Shown piece after piece: positions 1 to 8,429 of a stretch of 64,000 nucleotides of DNA (position 1 is its first letter; each line of letters begins with the position of its first letter). Source of the stretch: DATAOG01 sp963757395 (GTDB lineage Bacteria > Pseudomonadota > Alphaproteobacteria > Geminicoccales > Geminicoccaceae); the NCBI GenBank assembly GCA_963757395.1, contig CAVWRK010000008.1:124001-188000 (forward strand), given 5' to 3'. The notes under the pieces were generated by a model. That model was given only the letters and a program-made list of their open reading frames with translations, did not search any database and was not told the DNA's origin. The translations under genes and the position numbers were made by a program.

Positions 1-435
1 ATCACCGCGATCGAGACCCAGGAGATCGCCGGCGACATGCTGGAGATGTACGTCGTCTCGTTCGAGCAGGACCGGCTGATCCTCCGGGTGCCGGTCGCCA
101 AGGCGCCGCGATCGGGCATGCGCAAGCTCTCCAGCCGGGACAAGATTCAGACCGCGATGAACGCGCTCAAGGCACGGCCGCGGCCGCGCCGCGCCGTGAT
201 GTGGAGCCGGCGCGCCCAGGAATACGAGGCCAAGATCAACTCCGGCGACCCGGTGTCGATCGCCGAGGTGGTCCGCGAGCTGCATCGCGCCGAGGACGCC
301 GAGCAGTCCTACAGCGAGCGCCAGATGTATCGGGCCGCGCTCGAGCGCCTGGCCCGCGAGGTCGCGGCGATCGAGCGGATCGACGAGGAGATGGCGACCG
401 CCAAGCTGCAGCAGGTGCTCGTCCAAGCGGCCTGA
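1..435 (+). CDS. CarD-family transcriptional regulator (5' end outside window)
   Basis: The frame is open from base 1 and runs 144 codons to TGA at 433-435, so the gene's start lies off the left edge. The reading matches the CarD/CdnL family: an N-terminal beta domain that contacts the RNA polymerase beta subunit (the stretch around LEMYVVSFEQDRL and LRVPV), the conserved GMRKLSS, then a helical C-terminal domain rich in Arg and Glu with the conserved WSRRAQEYEAKI segment. CarD proteins stabilise the open promoter complex, notably at rRNA promoters. A clear intrinsic terminator follows 24 bases after the stop, so this is the last gene of its transcript. Confidence 0.93.
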   Translation: MTAIETQEIAGDMLEMYVVSFEQDRLILRVPVAKAPRSGMRKLSSRDKIQTAMNALKARPRPRRAVMWSRRAQEYEAKINSGDPVSIAEVVRELHRAEDAEQSYSERQMYRAALERLAREVAAIERIDEEMATAKLQQVLVQAA

Positions 436-459
436 TCCGCGTCCTGTTGCCGGCAAGAG

Positions 460-480
460 GGGGTCTGCGGACCCCTTTTT
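460..480 (+). terminator. Rho-independent terminator after the CarD gene
   Basis: A perfect 6-bp stem (GGGGTC at 460-465, GACCCC at 470-475) with a TGCG loop is followed directly by five T residues at 476-480. It lies between two converging genes and is oriented to stop the CarD transcript. Confidence 0.85.
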
Positions 481-518
481 GCTGGCGGCGCCCGCTGGCG
501 GGCGGGCGCCGCCCCGGG

Positions 519-1484
519 TCAGGTCGGCAGCTCGTGGTGCAGCGCCGCGTGACGGGCCTCGATCGAATCCCAGACCCGGCTTTCGAGCGCGACGCCGTCG
601 AAGCGGTTGATCTCCTGCAGGCCGGTCGGCGAGGTGACGTTGATCTCGGTCAGCCAGCCACCGATCACGTCGATGCCGACGAACACCAGGCCCTGGGCCT
701 TGAGCACCGGGCCGAGCGCCTCGCAGATCTCGAGGTCGCGCCTGGTGAGCGTCGACTTCTCGGCCTTGCCGCCGACGTGCAGGTTGGCGCGCGCGTCGCC
801 CGGCGGCGGCAGCCGGTTGACCGCGCCCGCCGGCTCGCCGTCGATCAGCACGATCCGCTTGTCGCCCTGCTTGATCTCCTTGATGTAGCGCTGCACCATC
901 AGCGGCTCGCGGACCGTCGTCGCCAGCAGGTCGAGCAGGCTGTTCAGGTTCTCGTCGTCCGGGCCGATGTGGAACACGCCGGCGCCGCCGTTGCCGTAGA
1001 TCGGCTTGACGATGATGTCCTTGTGCTCGGTCCGGAAGGCCTTGATCTCGGCATGGCTGTAGGTGATCAGGGTCGGCGGCATGAGCTCGGCGAACTGGGT
1101 CACGAACAGCTTCTCGGGCGCGTTGCGCACGGCGACCGGGTCGTTGACCACGAGCGTGCCGGGGTGCACCCGCTCGAGCAGATGGGTGGTCGCGACGTAG
1201 TTGAGATCGAACGGTGGGTCCTGGCGCATCAGGACGATGTCGAGGGTGCGCAGATCGAGCATCTCCGGCGCCCCGAGCGTGGAGTGATGGCCGCGCTCGC
1301 GGCGCACTTCGAGCGGCCGCGCCAGCGCCTTGACCCGGCCGTGGTCGTAGCTCAGGTCGGTCGGCAGATAGTGATACAGCCCGTGGCCGCGGCGCTGCGC
1401 CTCGAGCGCCAGCACGAAGGTGCTGTCGGCGTCGATGTCGATCCGCTCGATCGGATCCATCTGGATCGCCACGGCAAGGCTCAT
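519..1484 (-). CDS. gshB: glutathione synthase
   Basis: This 321-residue protein has the usual length and layout of bacterial GshB: an N-terminal substrate-binding domain beginning MSLAVAIQMDPIERI, the MRQDPPFD motif near residue 87, and an ATP-grasp fold. The latter includes the IIVKPIYGNGGAGVF loop and the C-terminal GIDVIGGWLTEINVTSPTG, which supplies metal and ATP contacts. It joins gamma-glutamylcysteine to glycine using ATP to make glutathione in the cytosol. The gene stands alone and converges on the CarD gene. The start at 1484 is the only ATG giving the conserved N terminus. Confidence 0.96.
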   Translation of the reverse strand: MSLAVAIQMDPIERIDIDADSTFVLALEAQRRGHGLYHYLPTDLSYDHGRVKALARPLEVRRERGHHSTLGAPEMLDLRTLDIVLMRQDPPFDLNYVATTHLLERVHPGTLVVNDPVAVRNAPEKLFVTQFAELMPPTLITYSHAEIKAFRTEHKDIIVKPIYGNGGAGVFHIGPDDENLNSLLDLLATTVREPLMVQRYIKEIKQGDKRIVLIDGEPAGAVNRLPPPGDARANLHVGGKAEKSTLTRRDLEICEALGPVLKAQGLVFVGIDVIGGWLTEINVTSPTGLQEINRFDGVALESRVWDSIEARHAALHHELPT

Positions 1485-1619
1485 CGCCGTCTCTCCCTGG
1501 TCGCACCCCTACGCCCACCGGGGCGCCCGCGCGGTTTCGGCCGGAGCTTGACACTGCCGGTCGGGCGACGCTTTGTCCATACAACAGCCACGCGCGGCAA
1601 ACCCGGAGGAGCTGGCGCC

Positions 1620-1991
1620 ATGGCCTACGACCGCGACAACGTGTTCGCCAAGATCCTGCGCGGCGAGATCCCCTGCAAGCGGGTCTACGAGGACGACCAC
1701 GCGCTGGCCTTCCACGACATCAATCCCTTGGCGCCGGTGCACGTGCTGGTGGTGCCCAAGGGCGCGTACGTCTCGATGGACGACTTCAGCGCCGAGGCGC
1801 CGCCGGCGGCGATCGCCGGCTTCTTCCGCGCGGTCGGCGAGACCGCAAGGCGGCTCGGCCTGGCCGAGGGCGGCTATCGCTTCCTCGCCAATACCGGCGC
1901 CGACGGCAATCAGGAGGTGCCGCACTTCCACGTCCACATCTTCGGCGGCGCGCCGCTCGGACGGATGCTCAAGAAGATCGAGACGCGCTAG
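1620..1991 (+). CDS. HIT family (histidine triad) nucleotide-binding protein
   Basis: This 123-residue protein carries the histidine triad HFHVHIFGG near its C terminus; the last conserved His is the nucleophile. The opening NVFAKILRGEIPCK is the usual Hint/PKCI-type N terminus. Such proteins hydrolyse nucleoside phosphoramidates and adenylates. The ATG at 1620 is chosen because GGAGGA lies at 1605-1610; the same frame is open far upstream only because of the high GC. It is divergent from gshB. A TTGACA at 1548-1553 could be its -35 box, but no convincing -10 follows. Confidence 0.93.
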   Translation: MAYDRDNVFAKILRGEIPCKRVYEDDHALAFHDINPLAPVHVLVVPKGAYVSMDDFSAEAPPAAIAGFFRAVGETARRLGLAEGGYRFLANTGADGNQEVPHFHVHIFGGAPLGRMLKKIETR

Positions 1992-1999
1992 ATCGCTCC

Positions 2000-2404
2000 T
2001 CAGAGCTGCACCGGCCGGCGCGCCTGGTAGGTCGGATCGGCCCGCCGGATCCAGAACATGAGGACGATCAGCGCGACCAAATAGCCCGAGGTCGCGCCGA
2101 GCGTGTTGGCGGCGGCGTCGTTCAGATCGAAGGTGCGCCAGGTGGTCAGCCGCTGGGCGAACTCGAGCGCGGTCCCGCCGGCGATGGTCAGCAGCGCCAG
2201 CCCGGCCAGCTGGCCGGCGCGGTGGCTGAAGCTGACGGCACCGAAGGCCATGCCGCCGAAAATCAGGAAATGAACCACCTTGTCGGCGCCGTCCGGGACA
2301 CCGCCCGGAATCGGCAGCAGCAGCAGGGCGGCCACGACCAGCCAGCCAACCGCCCAAAGAGCGGCCAACGTCCGGCGGATCTTGGGTTGAAACAGTCGAT
2401 CCAT
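2000..2404 (-). CDS. VanZ-like family membrane protein
   Basis: The protein has 134 residues with about four hydrophobic segments. After the start come a first helix (LAALWAVGWLVVAALLLLP), then the VanZ-type DKVVHFLIFGGMAF, a helix ending ALEFAQRL and a last helix before the basic C terminus. The DKxxHF and E-x2-Q pattern is characteristic of the VanZ domain. The family includes the teicoplanin-resistance protein VanZ, but most chromosomal members have no known function. It converges on the HIT gene with an 8-base gap. Confidence 0.8.
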   Translation of the reverse strand: MDRLFQPKIRRTLAALWAVGWLVVAALLLLPIPGGVPDGADKVVHFLIFGGMAFGAVSFSHRAGQLAGLALLTIAGGTALEFAQRLTTWRTFDLNDAAANTLGATSGYLVALIVLMFWIRRADPTYQARRPVQL

Positions 2405-2459
2405 GAGACCCTCTACGACGTATCGGCAAGATCGGCAGTCTAGCGGCCTGGGACGGACA

Positions 2460-2587
2460 ATAGGTTAATCGGACGGGCAGGCAACCGGGCGCGGCGGCCG
2501 CCGCCCGGCACCGGCGCCGGCATACCACTCGGGAGCGGCGATGATTGGCGCTTGCCTGCCGATAGATCCTTTATTAAAGATAGGTTA
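2460..2587. promoter_or_regulatory. AT-rich promoter region with ATAGGTTA direct repeats
   Basis: The gap between the divergent VanZ-like gene and puuE is much richer in A/T than its surroundings. It holds two exact copies of ATAGGTTA (2460-2467 and 2580-2587) and an 11-bp palindrome CTTTATTAAAG at 2569-2579, immediately upstream of puuE. The location suggests a regulatory role, but no known regulator site is recognised. Confidence 0.35.
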
Positions 2588-2651
2588 GGAGCGAAAGCTA
2601 AACCAGTGCCTGCGATCGGGCGCGCAACCCCCCCGCGTCCGGGAGGATCCG

Positions 2652-3587
2652 ATGATGACCGAGCCCTATCCGCGCGATCTGGTCGGCTACGGCGGCCATC
2701 CGCCGCACCCCAACTGGCCGAACGGCGCAAGGCTGGCGCTCAGCATGGTGCTGAACTACGAGGAGGGCGGCGAGGCCTGCCTGCTCCACGGCGACCCGGC
2801 GTCCGAAGCCTATCTGCACGAGACCTCGGGCCCGCCGGGGCTCGCGGGCCAGCGCAACCTGAGCGTCGAATCGATGTACGAGTACGGCGCGCGCGCCGGC
2901 TTCTGGCGGATCCTGCGTCTGTTCCAGGAGCGCGGCCTGGTGCTCACGGTCTACGCCGTCGGCATGGCGCTCGAGCGCAACCCGGCCGCCGCCAAGGCCA
3001 TGGTCGACGCCGGCTTCGAGATCGCGAGCCACGGCTGGCGCTGGATCGACTACCAAAACGTGTCGGAAGCCGAGGAACGGGCCCATCTCAAGCGCGCGAT
3101 CGAGGCGATCGAGCGCACCACCGGCGTGCGCCCAGTCGGCTGGTACACCGGCCGCAACAGCCCGCAGACCCGCCGCCTCGTGGTCGAGGAGGGCGGCTTT
3201 CTCTACAATTCGGATTCCTACGCCGATGACCTGCCCTACTGGGTCGAAGTCGGCGGCCGGCCGCATCTGGTGATCCCCTACACGCTCGACAACAACGACA
3301 TGAGATTCGCGCTCGCCACCGGCTTCAGTCACGGCGACGAGTTTTTCCAGTATCTGCGCGACGCCTTCGACGTCCTGTACGAGGAAGGGGCGCGCCAGCC
3401 CAAGATGATGTCGGTCGGGCTGCACTGCCGCCTGGTCGGGCGGCCGGGCCGGAGCGCCGCCTTGACCCGCTTCCTCGACTATGCGCGCAGCCACGACCAT
3501 GTCTGGATCACGACCCGCGCCGAGATCGCCCGCCACTGGCGCAAGCACCATCCCTACAAGGCCCAGGCCGCGCCGGGCGGCGACTGA
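2652..3587 (+). CDS. puuE: allantoinase PuuE (polysaccharide-deacetylase fold)
   Basis: This 311-residue protein belongs to the NodB/polysaccharide deacetylase superfamily and matches the PuuE branch. Its features are the N-terminal YPRDLVGYGG, the SMVLNYEEGGE strand, EIASHGWRWIDYQ near residue 125, GWYTGRNSPQTRRL near 160 and a long C-terminal half completing the barrel. PuuE opens the allantoin ring to allantoate in purine degradation. The first ATG at 2652, with GGAGG just upstream, is preferred; a second ATG follows directly. It is monocistronic: neighbours are divergent or convergent, and no other ureide genes are visible. A related carbohydrate deacetylase function is possible but less likely. 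Confidence 0.88.
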   Translation: MMTEPYPRDLVGYGGHPPHPNWPNGARLALSMVLNYEEGGEACLLHGDPASEAYLHETSGPPGLAGQRNLSVESMYEYGARAGFWRILRLFQERGLVLTVYAVGMALERNPAAAKAMVDAGFEIASHGWRWIDYQNVSEAEERAHLKRAIEAIERTTGVRPVGWYTGRNSPQTRRLVVEEGGFLYNSDSYADDLPYWVEVGGRPHLVIPYTLDNNDMRFALATGFSHGDEFFQYLRDAFDVLYEEGARQPKMMSVGLHCRLVGRPGRSAALTRFLDYARSHDHVWITTRAEIARHWRKHHPYKAQAAPGGD

Positions 3588-3592
3588 GCCCC

Positions 3593-4216
3593 TCAGACGG
3601 CCGGTTTTTCCCGCGCGGGCGGAGCGATCACGACCACCGACCGGTCGAAGTCGGCAGCGAAGCCCTCGGCTGCCAGATAGTAGTAGTGCTGGTTGCGGAA
3701 CTGCCAGACCGCCGGCCCGAGCTGCGCCGCCGCGGCCGCCGGGTCGCAGCTGCCGATCTTGATGCAGGTCCCGAGGCGCAGGAAGAAGGCGCCAACGGTC
3801 CGAATGTCCGGTGCCAGCCGATGGTCGGCGACGGTGTCGATGACGAAGTCCCGGTAGTTGCGCACCGCCACCTCGAACCGCGTGCCGGACGCGTCCCTGA
3901 CCCGCTCCAAGAGCGTGCGCTGGCGGTCCTGCTCGGCCTGCCAGGCAGCGCTCAGCCGCTGCCAGGCAGCGGCCACCGGCGGCTCGCGGAACTCGGCCAG
4001 ATAGCGCCCGGTCTCGGCACGCCGCACCTCGGCCTTGTAGCTCGCGTACTGATCGACCGCGAACAGCCCGCCCGCGAGCAGCAGCAGCACGCCCAGCACC
4101 GGCCCAAGCCAGGCCAGCAGGACCGGGCGCTGCTGTCGCCAGAAACCGGCGACATCAAGTCGCGGCAGCGCCGGCAACGCCAGGCGCGGATAGCGACGAT
4201 CGTAGGAATGGCCCAT
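3593..4216 (-). CDS. single-pass membrane protein of unknown function
   Basis: I do not recognise the family. With the ATG at 4216 (preceded by GGAGAG) it has 207 residues: a short basic N terminus (MGHSYDRRYPRL), one strong membrane segment around residues 30-50 (LAWLGPVLGVLLLLAGGLF), then about 155 residues probably outside the cytoplasmic membrane. The outer part has a helical, charged stretch and two cysteines in CIKIGSC that could form a disulfide. The start codon lies 11 bases after the stop of the small secreted-protein gene, so the two are almost certainly co-transcribed. The frame stays open upstream to 4375 without a better start. Confidence 0.7.
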   Translation of the reverse strand: MGHSYDRRYPRLALPALPRLDVAGFWRQQRPVLLAWLGPVLGVLLLLAGGLFAVDQYASYKAEVRRAETGRYLAEFREPPVAAAWQRLSAAWQAEQDRQRTLLERVRDASGTRFEVAVRNYRDFVIDTVADHRLAPDIRTVGAFFLRLGTCIKIGSCDPAAAAAQLGPAVWQFRNQHYYYLAAEGFAADFDRSVVVIAPPAREKPAV

Positions 4217-4227
4217 GCGTCTCTCCG

Positions 4228-4440
4228 CTAGGGGCAATAGGGCAAATTCGGCGCCGTCTGGCAGGGATCGGGCGGCGGCTGCGGTGCCGCCTGGGTCGCC
4301 GCCATGCTGGACGCCAGCAGCAGCGCCGTGACCCCGGCCAGCAGCCAGCCCGCAAACGGGCCAGCTCTCCCCCACCCGCGATCCCCGCGGGCGGACAGCA
4401 GAGCGCCGGTCGGTTGCTTCAACATCATCATGGTCAACAT
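4228..4440 (-). CDS. small secreted Pro/Cys-tailed peptide
   Basis: This 70-codon ORF has a clear export signal: basic residues, then a hydrophobic run (WLLAGVTALLLASSMAATQA) ending in an Ala-rich cleavage-like site. The mature part is only about 20 residues, proline-rich with two cysteines (DPCQTAPNLPYCP). Three consecutive ATG codons near the start leave the exact start open. It is the first gene of a two-gene unit with the single-pass membrane protein, and a CRP/FNR-like palindrome lies about 40 bases upstream. Function unknown. Confidence 0.55.
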   Translation of the reverse strand: MLTMMMLKQPTGALLSARGDRGWGRAGPFAGWLLAGVTALLLASSMAATQAAPQPPPDPCQTAPNLPYCP

Positions 4441-4475
4441 CCGCCTAAGACACTGCTCGATCCCGGCCCGTTCGG

Positions 4476-4504
4476 CTTGTGACCTGGTTCACTCTTCGGG
4501 ATAA
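4476..4504 (+). promoter_or_regulatory. candidate polA promoter overlapping a CRP/FNR-like palindrome
   Basis: TTGTGA at 4476-4481 and GATAAA at 4499-4504 are 17 bases apart, a good promoter layout pointing to polA. Bases 4477-4492 read TGTGA-N6-TCACT, the symmetric pattern of CRP/FNR-family sites, and would cover the -35 box. The site also lies upstream of the divergent small secreted-protein gene at 4440. Confidence 0.45.
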
Positions 4505-4602
4505 ATTCCGCCCCCCTCTCACGCCAAACGAGAGCCGGCTGGCTGGCCTCGCGGGGGTCGCTCACCTATGGTGGCGCGCGATCACTGGCGAAGTGAGGCG
4601 CC

Positions 4603-7329
4603 ATGCCCGTGTCCGAAAAAAACCGCCTGGTCCTGATCGATGGGTCGGGCTACGTGTTCCGCGCGTTCTTCGCGCTGCCGCCGTTGACCGACCCCAAGGG
4701 GGTGCCGGTCGGCGCCGTGTTCGGCTTCTGCAACATGCTGTTCCGGCTGGTCCAGGATATGGGCGGCGACCAGCTGGTCATGGTGTTCGACAAGGGACGC
4801 GCAAGTTTCAGAAACCAGATCTATGACGCCTACAAGGCGAACCGGCTGGAGCCGCCGCCGGAGCTGGTGCCGCAGTTTCCGATGGTGCGCGAGGCGGCCA
4901 AGGCCTTCGGCCTGCCGGTGATCGAGGCCGATGACTACGAGGCCGACGATCTGATCGCGACCTATGCCAAGCAGGCGCAGGAGCAGGGCCAGGAGGTGAT
5001 CGTCGTCTCGTCCGACAAGGACCTGATGCAGCTGATCGGCCGCGGCGTTCAGATGTACGACCCGATGAAGCAGAAGGCGATCGACCGCGACGAGGTGATT
5101 TCCCGGTTCGGGGTCGGCCCGGAGCTGTTGCGGGATGTGCTGGCACTGGCCGGCGACACCTCCGACAACGTGCCGGGCGTGCCCGGGATCGGGGTCAAGA
5201 CCGCGGCCCAGCTGCTCCAGGAATTCCACAGCCTCGACGAGCTGCTGGCGAACGCGGCGAGCATCAAGCAGCCCAAGCGGCGCGAGAATCTTCTAGCGTA
5301 TGCCGAGCAGGCGCGGCTGTCGCGGACGCTGGTCACGTTGTGCGAGACCGCCCCTTTGCCGGTCCCGCTGGCCGAGCTGCAGGTCGGGCCGGCCGACTAC
5401 GCGCGCCTGCTCGAGTTCGCCCGCGCCCACGGTTTCCGCTCGCTCGCCCAGCGGGTCGAGCCGCTGGCCGCCGTCCAGACCGCCGCCGCGCCGCCGGGCG
5501 AGGCTCCGGCCGCGACCGAAGTTGCCTACGCGACCGTGCATGACGTTGCGGCCCTCGATGCCTGGCTCGAGCGGGCCGTGGCCAGGGGCATCGTCGCGAT
5601 CACCTGTGTGGCCACCTCCCCGAGCGTCGCGAAGGCGGAGCTGGTCGGAATCGGGCTGGCGCTCGAGGCGGGCGAAGCCTGTTATCTGCCGTTCGGGCAC
5701 AAGGACGAGTTCGGCACGCTCAGCGCCGGTCAGCTGGTGCGGGACGAGGCGCTGGCACGGCTGCGGCCCATGCTCGAGGACCCCGCCGTGCTCAAGGTCG
5801 GGCACGAGCTGAAGTCCGCAGAAAGCCTGCTCGAGCGCTACGGCCTCGAGGTCCGGCCCTGCGACGATGTCATGCTGCTCTCCTACGTGATCGACGGCGC
5901 CGGCCACGGCCACGGCCTGGTCGAGCTCGCCAAGATGCATCTCGACCGCGACGCGCTCGCCTATGAGGCGGTCTGCGGCAGCGGCAAGCGGCAGATCGGC
6001 TTCGATCAGGTCCCGGTCGAACGCGCGACCGCCTACGCCGCCGAATGCGCCGACCTCACGTTGCGCCTGCACGGCCTGCTCAAGCCGCGGCTCGCGGCCG
6101 AGCGGCGCACGCGCGTGTACGAGACCCTGGACCGGCCGCTGGTGCCTGTGCTGGCCGGCATGGAGCGCCACGGCATCAAGGTCGACCGCCAGATCCTGAA
6201 GGGCCTTTCGTCGGATTTCGGCCGGCGCATGGCCGACCTCGAGGAGCAGGCCTACAAGCTCGCCGGCCGGCCGTTCAATCTCGGCTCGCCCAAGCAGCTG
6301 GGCGAGGTGCTGTTCAAGGAGCAGGGGTTGGCTGCCTCGCGCAAGACCCGGACCGGCGAGCTCACGACCGGCGCGCAGGTGCTCGAGACGCTCGCCGCCG
6401 AAGGCCATCCCTTGCCGCGGACGATCCTCGACTGGCGCCAGCTGCAGAAGCTGACTGGCACCTATACCGACGCGCTGATCCAGGAGATCGGGCCCGACGG
6501 CCGGGTGCACACCTCCTACGCGATGGCCGCGACCTCGACCGGCCGGCTGTCCTCGAACGATCCCAATCTCCAGAACATCCCGATCCGCACCGAGGAAGGC
6601 CGGAAAATCCGGCGCGCTTTCATCGCCGAGGCGGGCCACCTGCTGCTGTCGGCCGACTACTCGCAGATCGAGCTGCGCGTGCTCGCCCACATGGCCGGGA
6701 TCGAGGCGCTGAAGCAGGCCTTCGCCAGGGACACCGACGTCCACGCGGTCACCGCCTCGCAGATGTTCGGTGTGCCGGTCGCCGGCATGGATCCCTTGCT
6801 CCGGCGCAATGCGAAGATGATCAACTACGGCATCATCTACGGCATCGGCGCGTTCGGCCTGGCGCAGCGGCTCGGGATCGAGTTCGAGGTCGCCAAGCGC
6901 TACATCGAGGCCTATTTCGAGCAGTATCCCGGTATCCGGGATTACATGGAGCGCGCCAAGGCGGAGGCGCGCGCCAAGGGCTACGTCGAGACGCTGTTCG
7001 GGCGGCTGTGCGCCACGCCCGAGATCAAGAGCAGCAATCCGGCCAGGCGCGGCTATGCCGAGCGGGCGGCGATCAACGCCCCGATCCAGGGCTCGGCCGC
7101 CGACATCATGCGGCGCGCGATGATCCGCGCCGACCGGGCGCTCGCCCGCTCCAACCTCGGCGCGCGGATGCTGCTCCAGGTCCACGACGAGCTGGTGTTC
7201 GAGGTGCCGGCGGACGAGGTCGAGCCGACCACGGAGCTGGTCCGGGGCGTGATGGCGCAGGCGGCCCATCTGGATGTGCCGCTGGTGGTCGACATCGGCC
7301 ACGGCCCCGACTGGGACGCCGCGCATTGA
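4603..7329 (+). CDS. polA: DNA polymerase I, proofreading site degenerate
   Basis: This 908-residue protein has the full PolA layout. The 5'-nuclease occupies residues 1-290 (LIDGSGYVFRAFFALPP, then EADDYEADDLIATYA and the GDTSDNVPGVPGIG helix-hairpin). A 3'-5' exonuclease-like domain spans about 310-500. The polymerase has motif A (LLLSADYSQIELRVLAH), the O helix RRNAKMINYGIIYG and motif C (LLQVHDELVFE). The 3'-5' exonuclease carboxylates are all missing: the DxE site reads AITCVATS near 332-339, the second site HELKSA near 401-406, and the third YAAECADL near 478-485 has Cys where E. coli has Asp501. It should therefore synthesise DNA and remove primers without editing. Confidence 0.97.
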   Translation: MPVSEKNRLVLIDGSGYVFRAFFALPPLTDPKGVPVGAVFGFCNMLFRLVQDMGGDQLVMVFDKGRASFRNQIYDAYKANRLEPPPELVPQFPMVREAAKAFGLPVIEADDYEADDLIATYAKQAQEQGQEVIVVSSDKDLMQLIGRGVQMYDPMKQKAIDRDEVISRFGVGPELLRDVLALAGDTSDNVPGVPGIGVKTAAQLLQEFHSLDELLANAASIKQPKRRENLLAYAEQARLSRTLVTLCETAPLPVPLAELQVGPADYARLLEFARAHGFRSLAQRVEPLAAVQTAAAPPGEAPAATEVAYATVHDVAALDAWLERAVARGIVAITCVATSPSVAKAELVGIGLALEAGEACYLPFGHKDEFGTLSAGQLVRDEALARLRPMLEDPAVLKVGHELKSAESLLERYGLEVRPCDDVMLLSYVIDGAGHGHGLVELAKMHLDRDALAYEAVCGSGKRQIGFDQVPVERATAYAAECADLTLRLHGLLKPRLAAERRTRVYETLDRPLVPVLAGMERHGIKVDRQILKGLSSDFGRRMADLEEQAYKLAGRPFNLGSPKQLGEVLFKEQGLAASRKTRTGELTTGAQVLETLAAEGHPLPRTILDWRQLQKLTGTYTDALIQEIGPDGRVHTSYAMAATSTGRLSSNDPNLQNIPIRTEEGRKIRRAFIAEAGHLLLSADYSQIELRVLAHMAGIEALKQAFARDTDVHAVTASQMFGVPVAGMDPLLRRNAKMINYGIIYGIGAFGLAQRLGIEFEVAKRYIEAYFEQYPGIRDYMERAKAEARAKGYVETLFGRLCATPEIKSSNPARRGYAERAAINAPIQGSAADIMRRAMIRADRALARSNLGARMLLQVHDELVFEVPADEVEPTTELVRGVMAQAAHLDVPLVVDIGHGPDWDAAH

Positions 7330-7395
7330 CCAGGCCATAGCAGGCGCCAAGATCCGATCACGTGCTTTGCGACCCGGAACAACGTCGATGCTCGC

Positions 7396-8379
7396 ATGAC
7401 CCCGGCTCTCGAGACCCTCGCCCAACGCGTCCTGAGCCATGATCGCCGGGCGCTGGCGCGCGCGATCACCTTGATCGAATCGCGCCGCCCCGACCACCAG
7501 GAGCAGGCCGAGCAGCTGCTCGGCCGCCTGCTGCCCGCCACCGGAAGCGCGATCCGGCTCGGCATCTCCGGCACGCCCGGCGCCGGCAAGTCGACCTTCA
7601 TCGAGGCGTTCGGCGCCCATGTGATCGCAGAGGGCCATCGGATCGCCGTGCTCGCGGTCGACCCCTCGAGCCGGCGCACGGGCGGCTCGATCCTCGGCGA
7701 CAAGACCCGCATGCAACGGCTCGCGAAGGCGCCCGAGGCGTTCATCCGGCCCTCGCCCGCGGGTGCCACGCTCGGCGGCGTCACGCGGCGCACGCGCGAG
7801 GCCGCGCTCGCCTGCGAGGCGGCAGGCTTCGATGTGACCCTGATCGAGACGGTCGGCGTCGGCCAGAGCGAGAGCGCGGTCGCCGACATGGTCGACGCTT
7901 TCCTGCTGCTGCTCGCGCCCGGCGCCGGCGACGAGCTGCAGGGGATCAAGCGCGGCGTCATCGAGCTCGCCGACCTGGTCCTGATCAACAAGGCCGACGG
8001 CGAGCTCCTGGCGGCGGCGCGCCGTGCCAGAGCCGACTATCAGGCGGCGCTGCATCTGCTGACATCGCCGACCCCCGGTTGGACGCCCGAGGTCCTGACC
8101 TGCTCGGCGCTCGCGGGCACCGGCATCGATCAAGTCTGGCAGGCGGTCGGCCGGCAGCGGCGCGCGCTCGAGGCGGCGGGCGAGCTCGCGGCCAAGCGCC
8201 AGCGCCAGACCCGCAGCTGGCTCCGGGCCGAGGTCCAGGTGCTGCTGCTCGACGCGCTCGCCGCCGATCCCGCGACCGGCGCGCTGCTCGCCGAGCTCGA
8301 GGACGCGGTCGCCGCCGGCCGGCTGTTGCCGCCGACCGCCGCGCGCGCCCTGATCGAGCGTTTTCGTACCGGGGCCTGA
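7396..8379 (+). CDS. meaB: MeaB/ArgK-family GTPase (methylmalonyl-CoA mutase chaperone)
   Basis: This 327-residue G3E-family P-loop GTPase carries Walker A GTPGAGKST near residue 60, the family hallmark DPSSRRTGGSILGDKTRM near 95, the Walker B/switch region ETVGVGQSE near 152 and NKADG for guanine recognition near 200. MeaB proteins load and protect adenosylcobalamin in methylmalonyl-CoA mutase. The mutase is not in this window, so the link to propionate or methylmalonate metabolism rests on the family. The start at 7396 gives the expected N terminus. It may be transcribed with the small secreted protein that follows. Confidence 0.93.
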   Translation: MTPALETLAQRVLSHDRRALARAITLIESRRPDHQEQAEQLLGRLLPATGSAIRLGISGTPGAGKSTFIEAFGAHVIAEGHRIAVLAVDPSSRRTGGSILGDKTRMQRLAKAPEAFIRPSPAGATLGGVTRRTREAALACEAAGFDVTLIETVGVGQSESAVADMVDAFLLLLAPGAGDELQGIKRGVIELADLVLINKADGELLAAARRARADYQAALHLLTSPTPGWTPEVLTCSALAGTGIDQVWQAVGRQRRALEAAGELAAKRQRQTRSWLRAEVQVLLLDALAADPATGALLAELEDAVAAGRLLPPTAARALIERFRTGA

Positions 8380-8429
8380 CGCCGAGGCGGCCCGGCGCAG
8401 TCTGGCCTCAGCAGCGAGAGGGAAATCCC

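Noticed and set aside
1548..1590. Promoter for the HIT gene from the TTGACA at 1548
   Set aside because: No acceptable -10 box at 16-19 bases; mentioned only as a possible -35.
5293..8133. 946-codon minus-strand open frame opposite polA and meaB
   Set aside because: It is antisense to two clearly conserved genes, rich in Arg, His and Gly, and has no recognisable domain. Long antisense frames are expected at this GC content.
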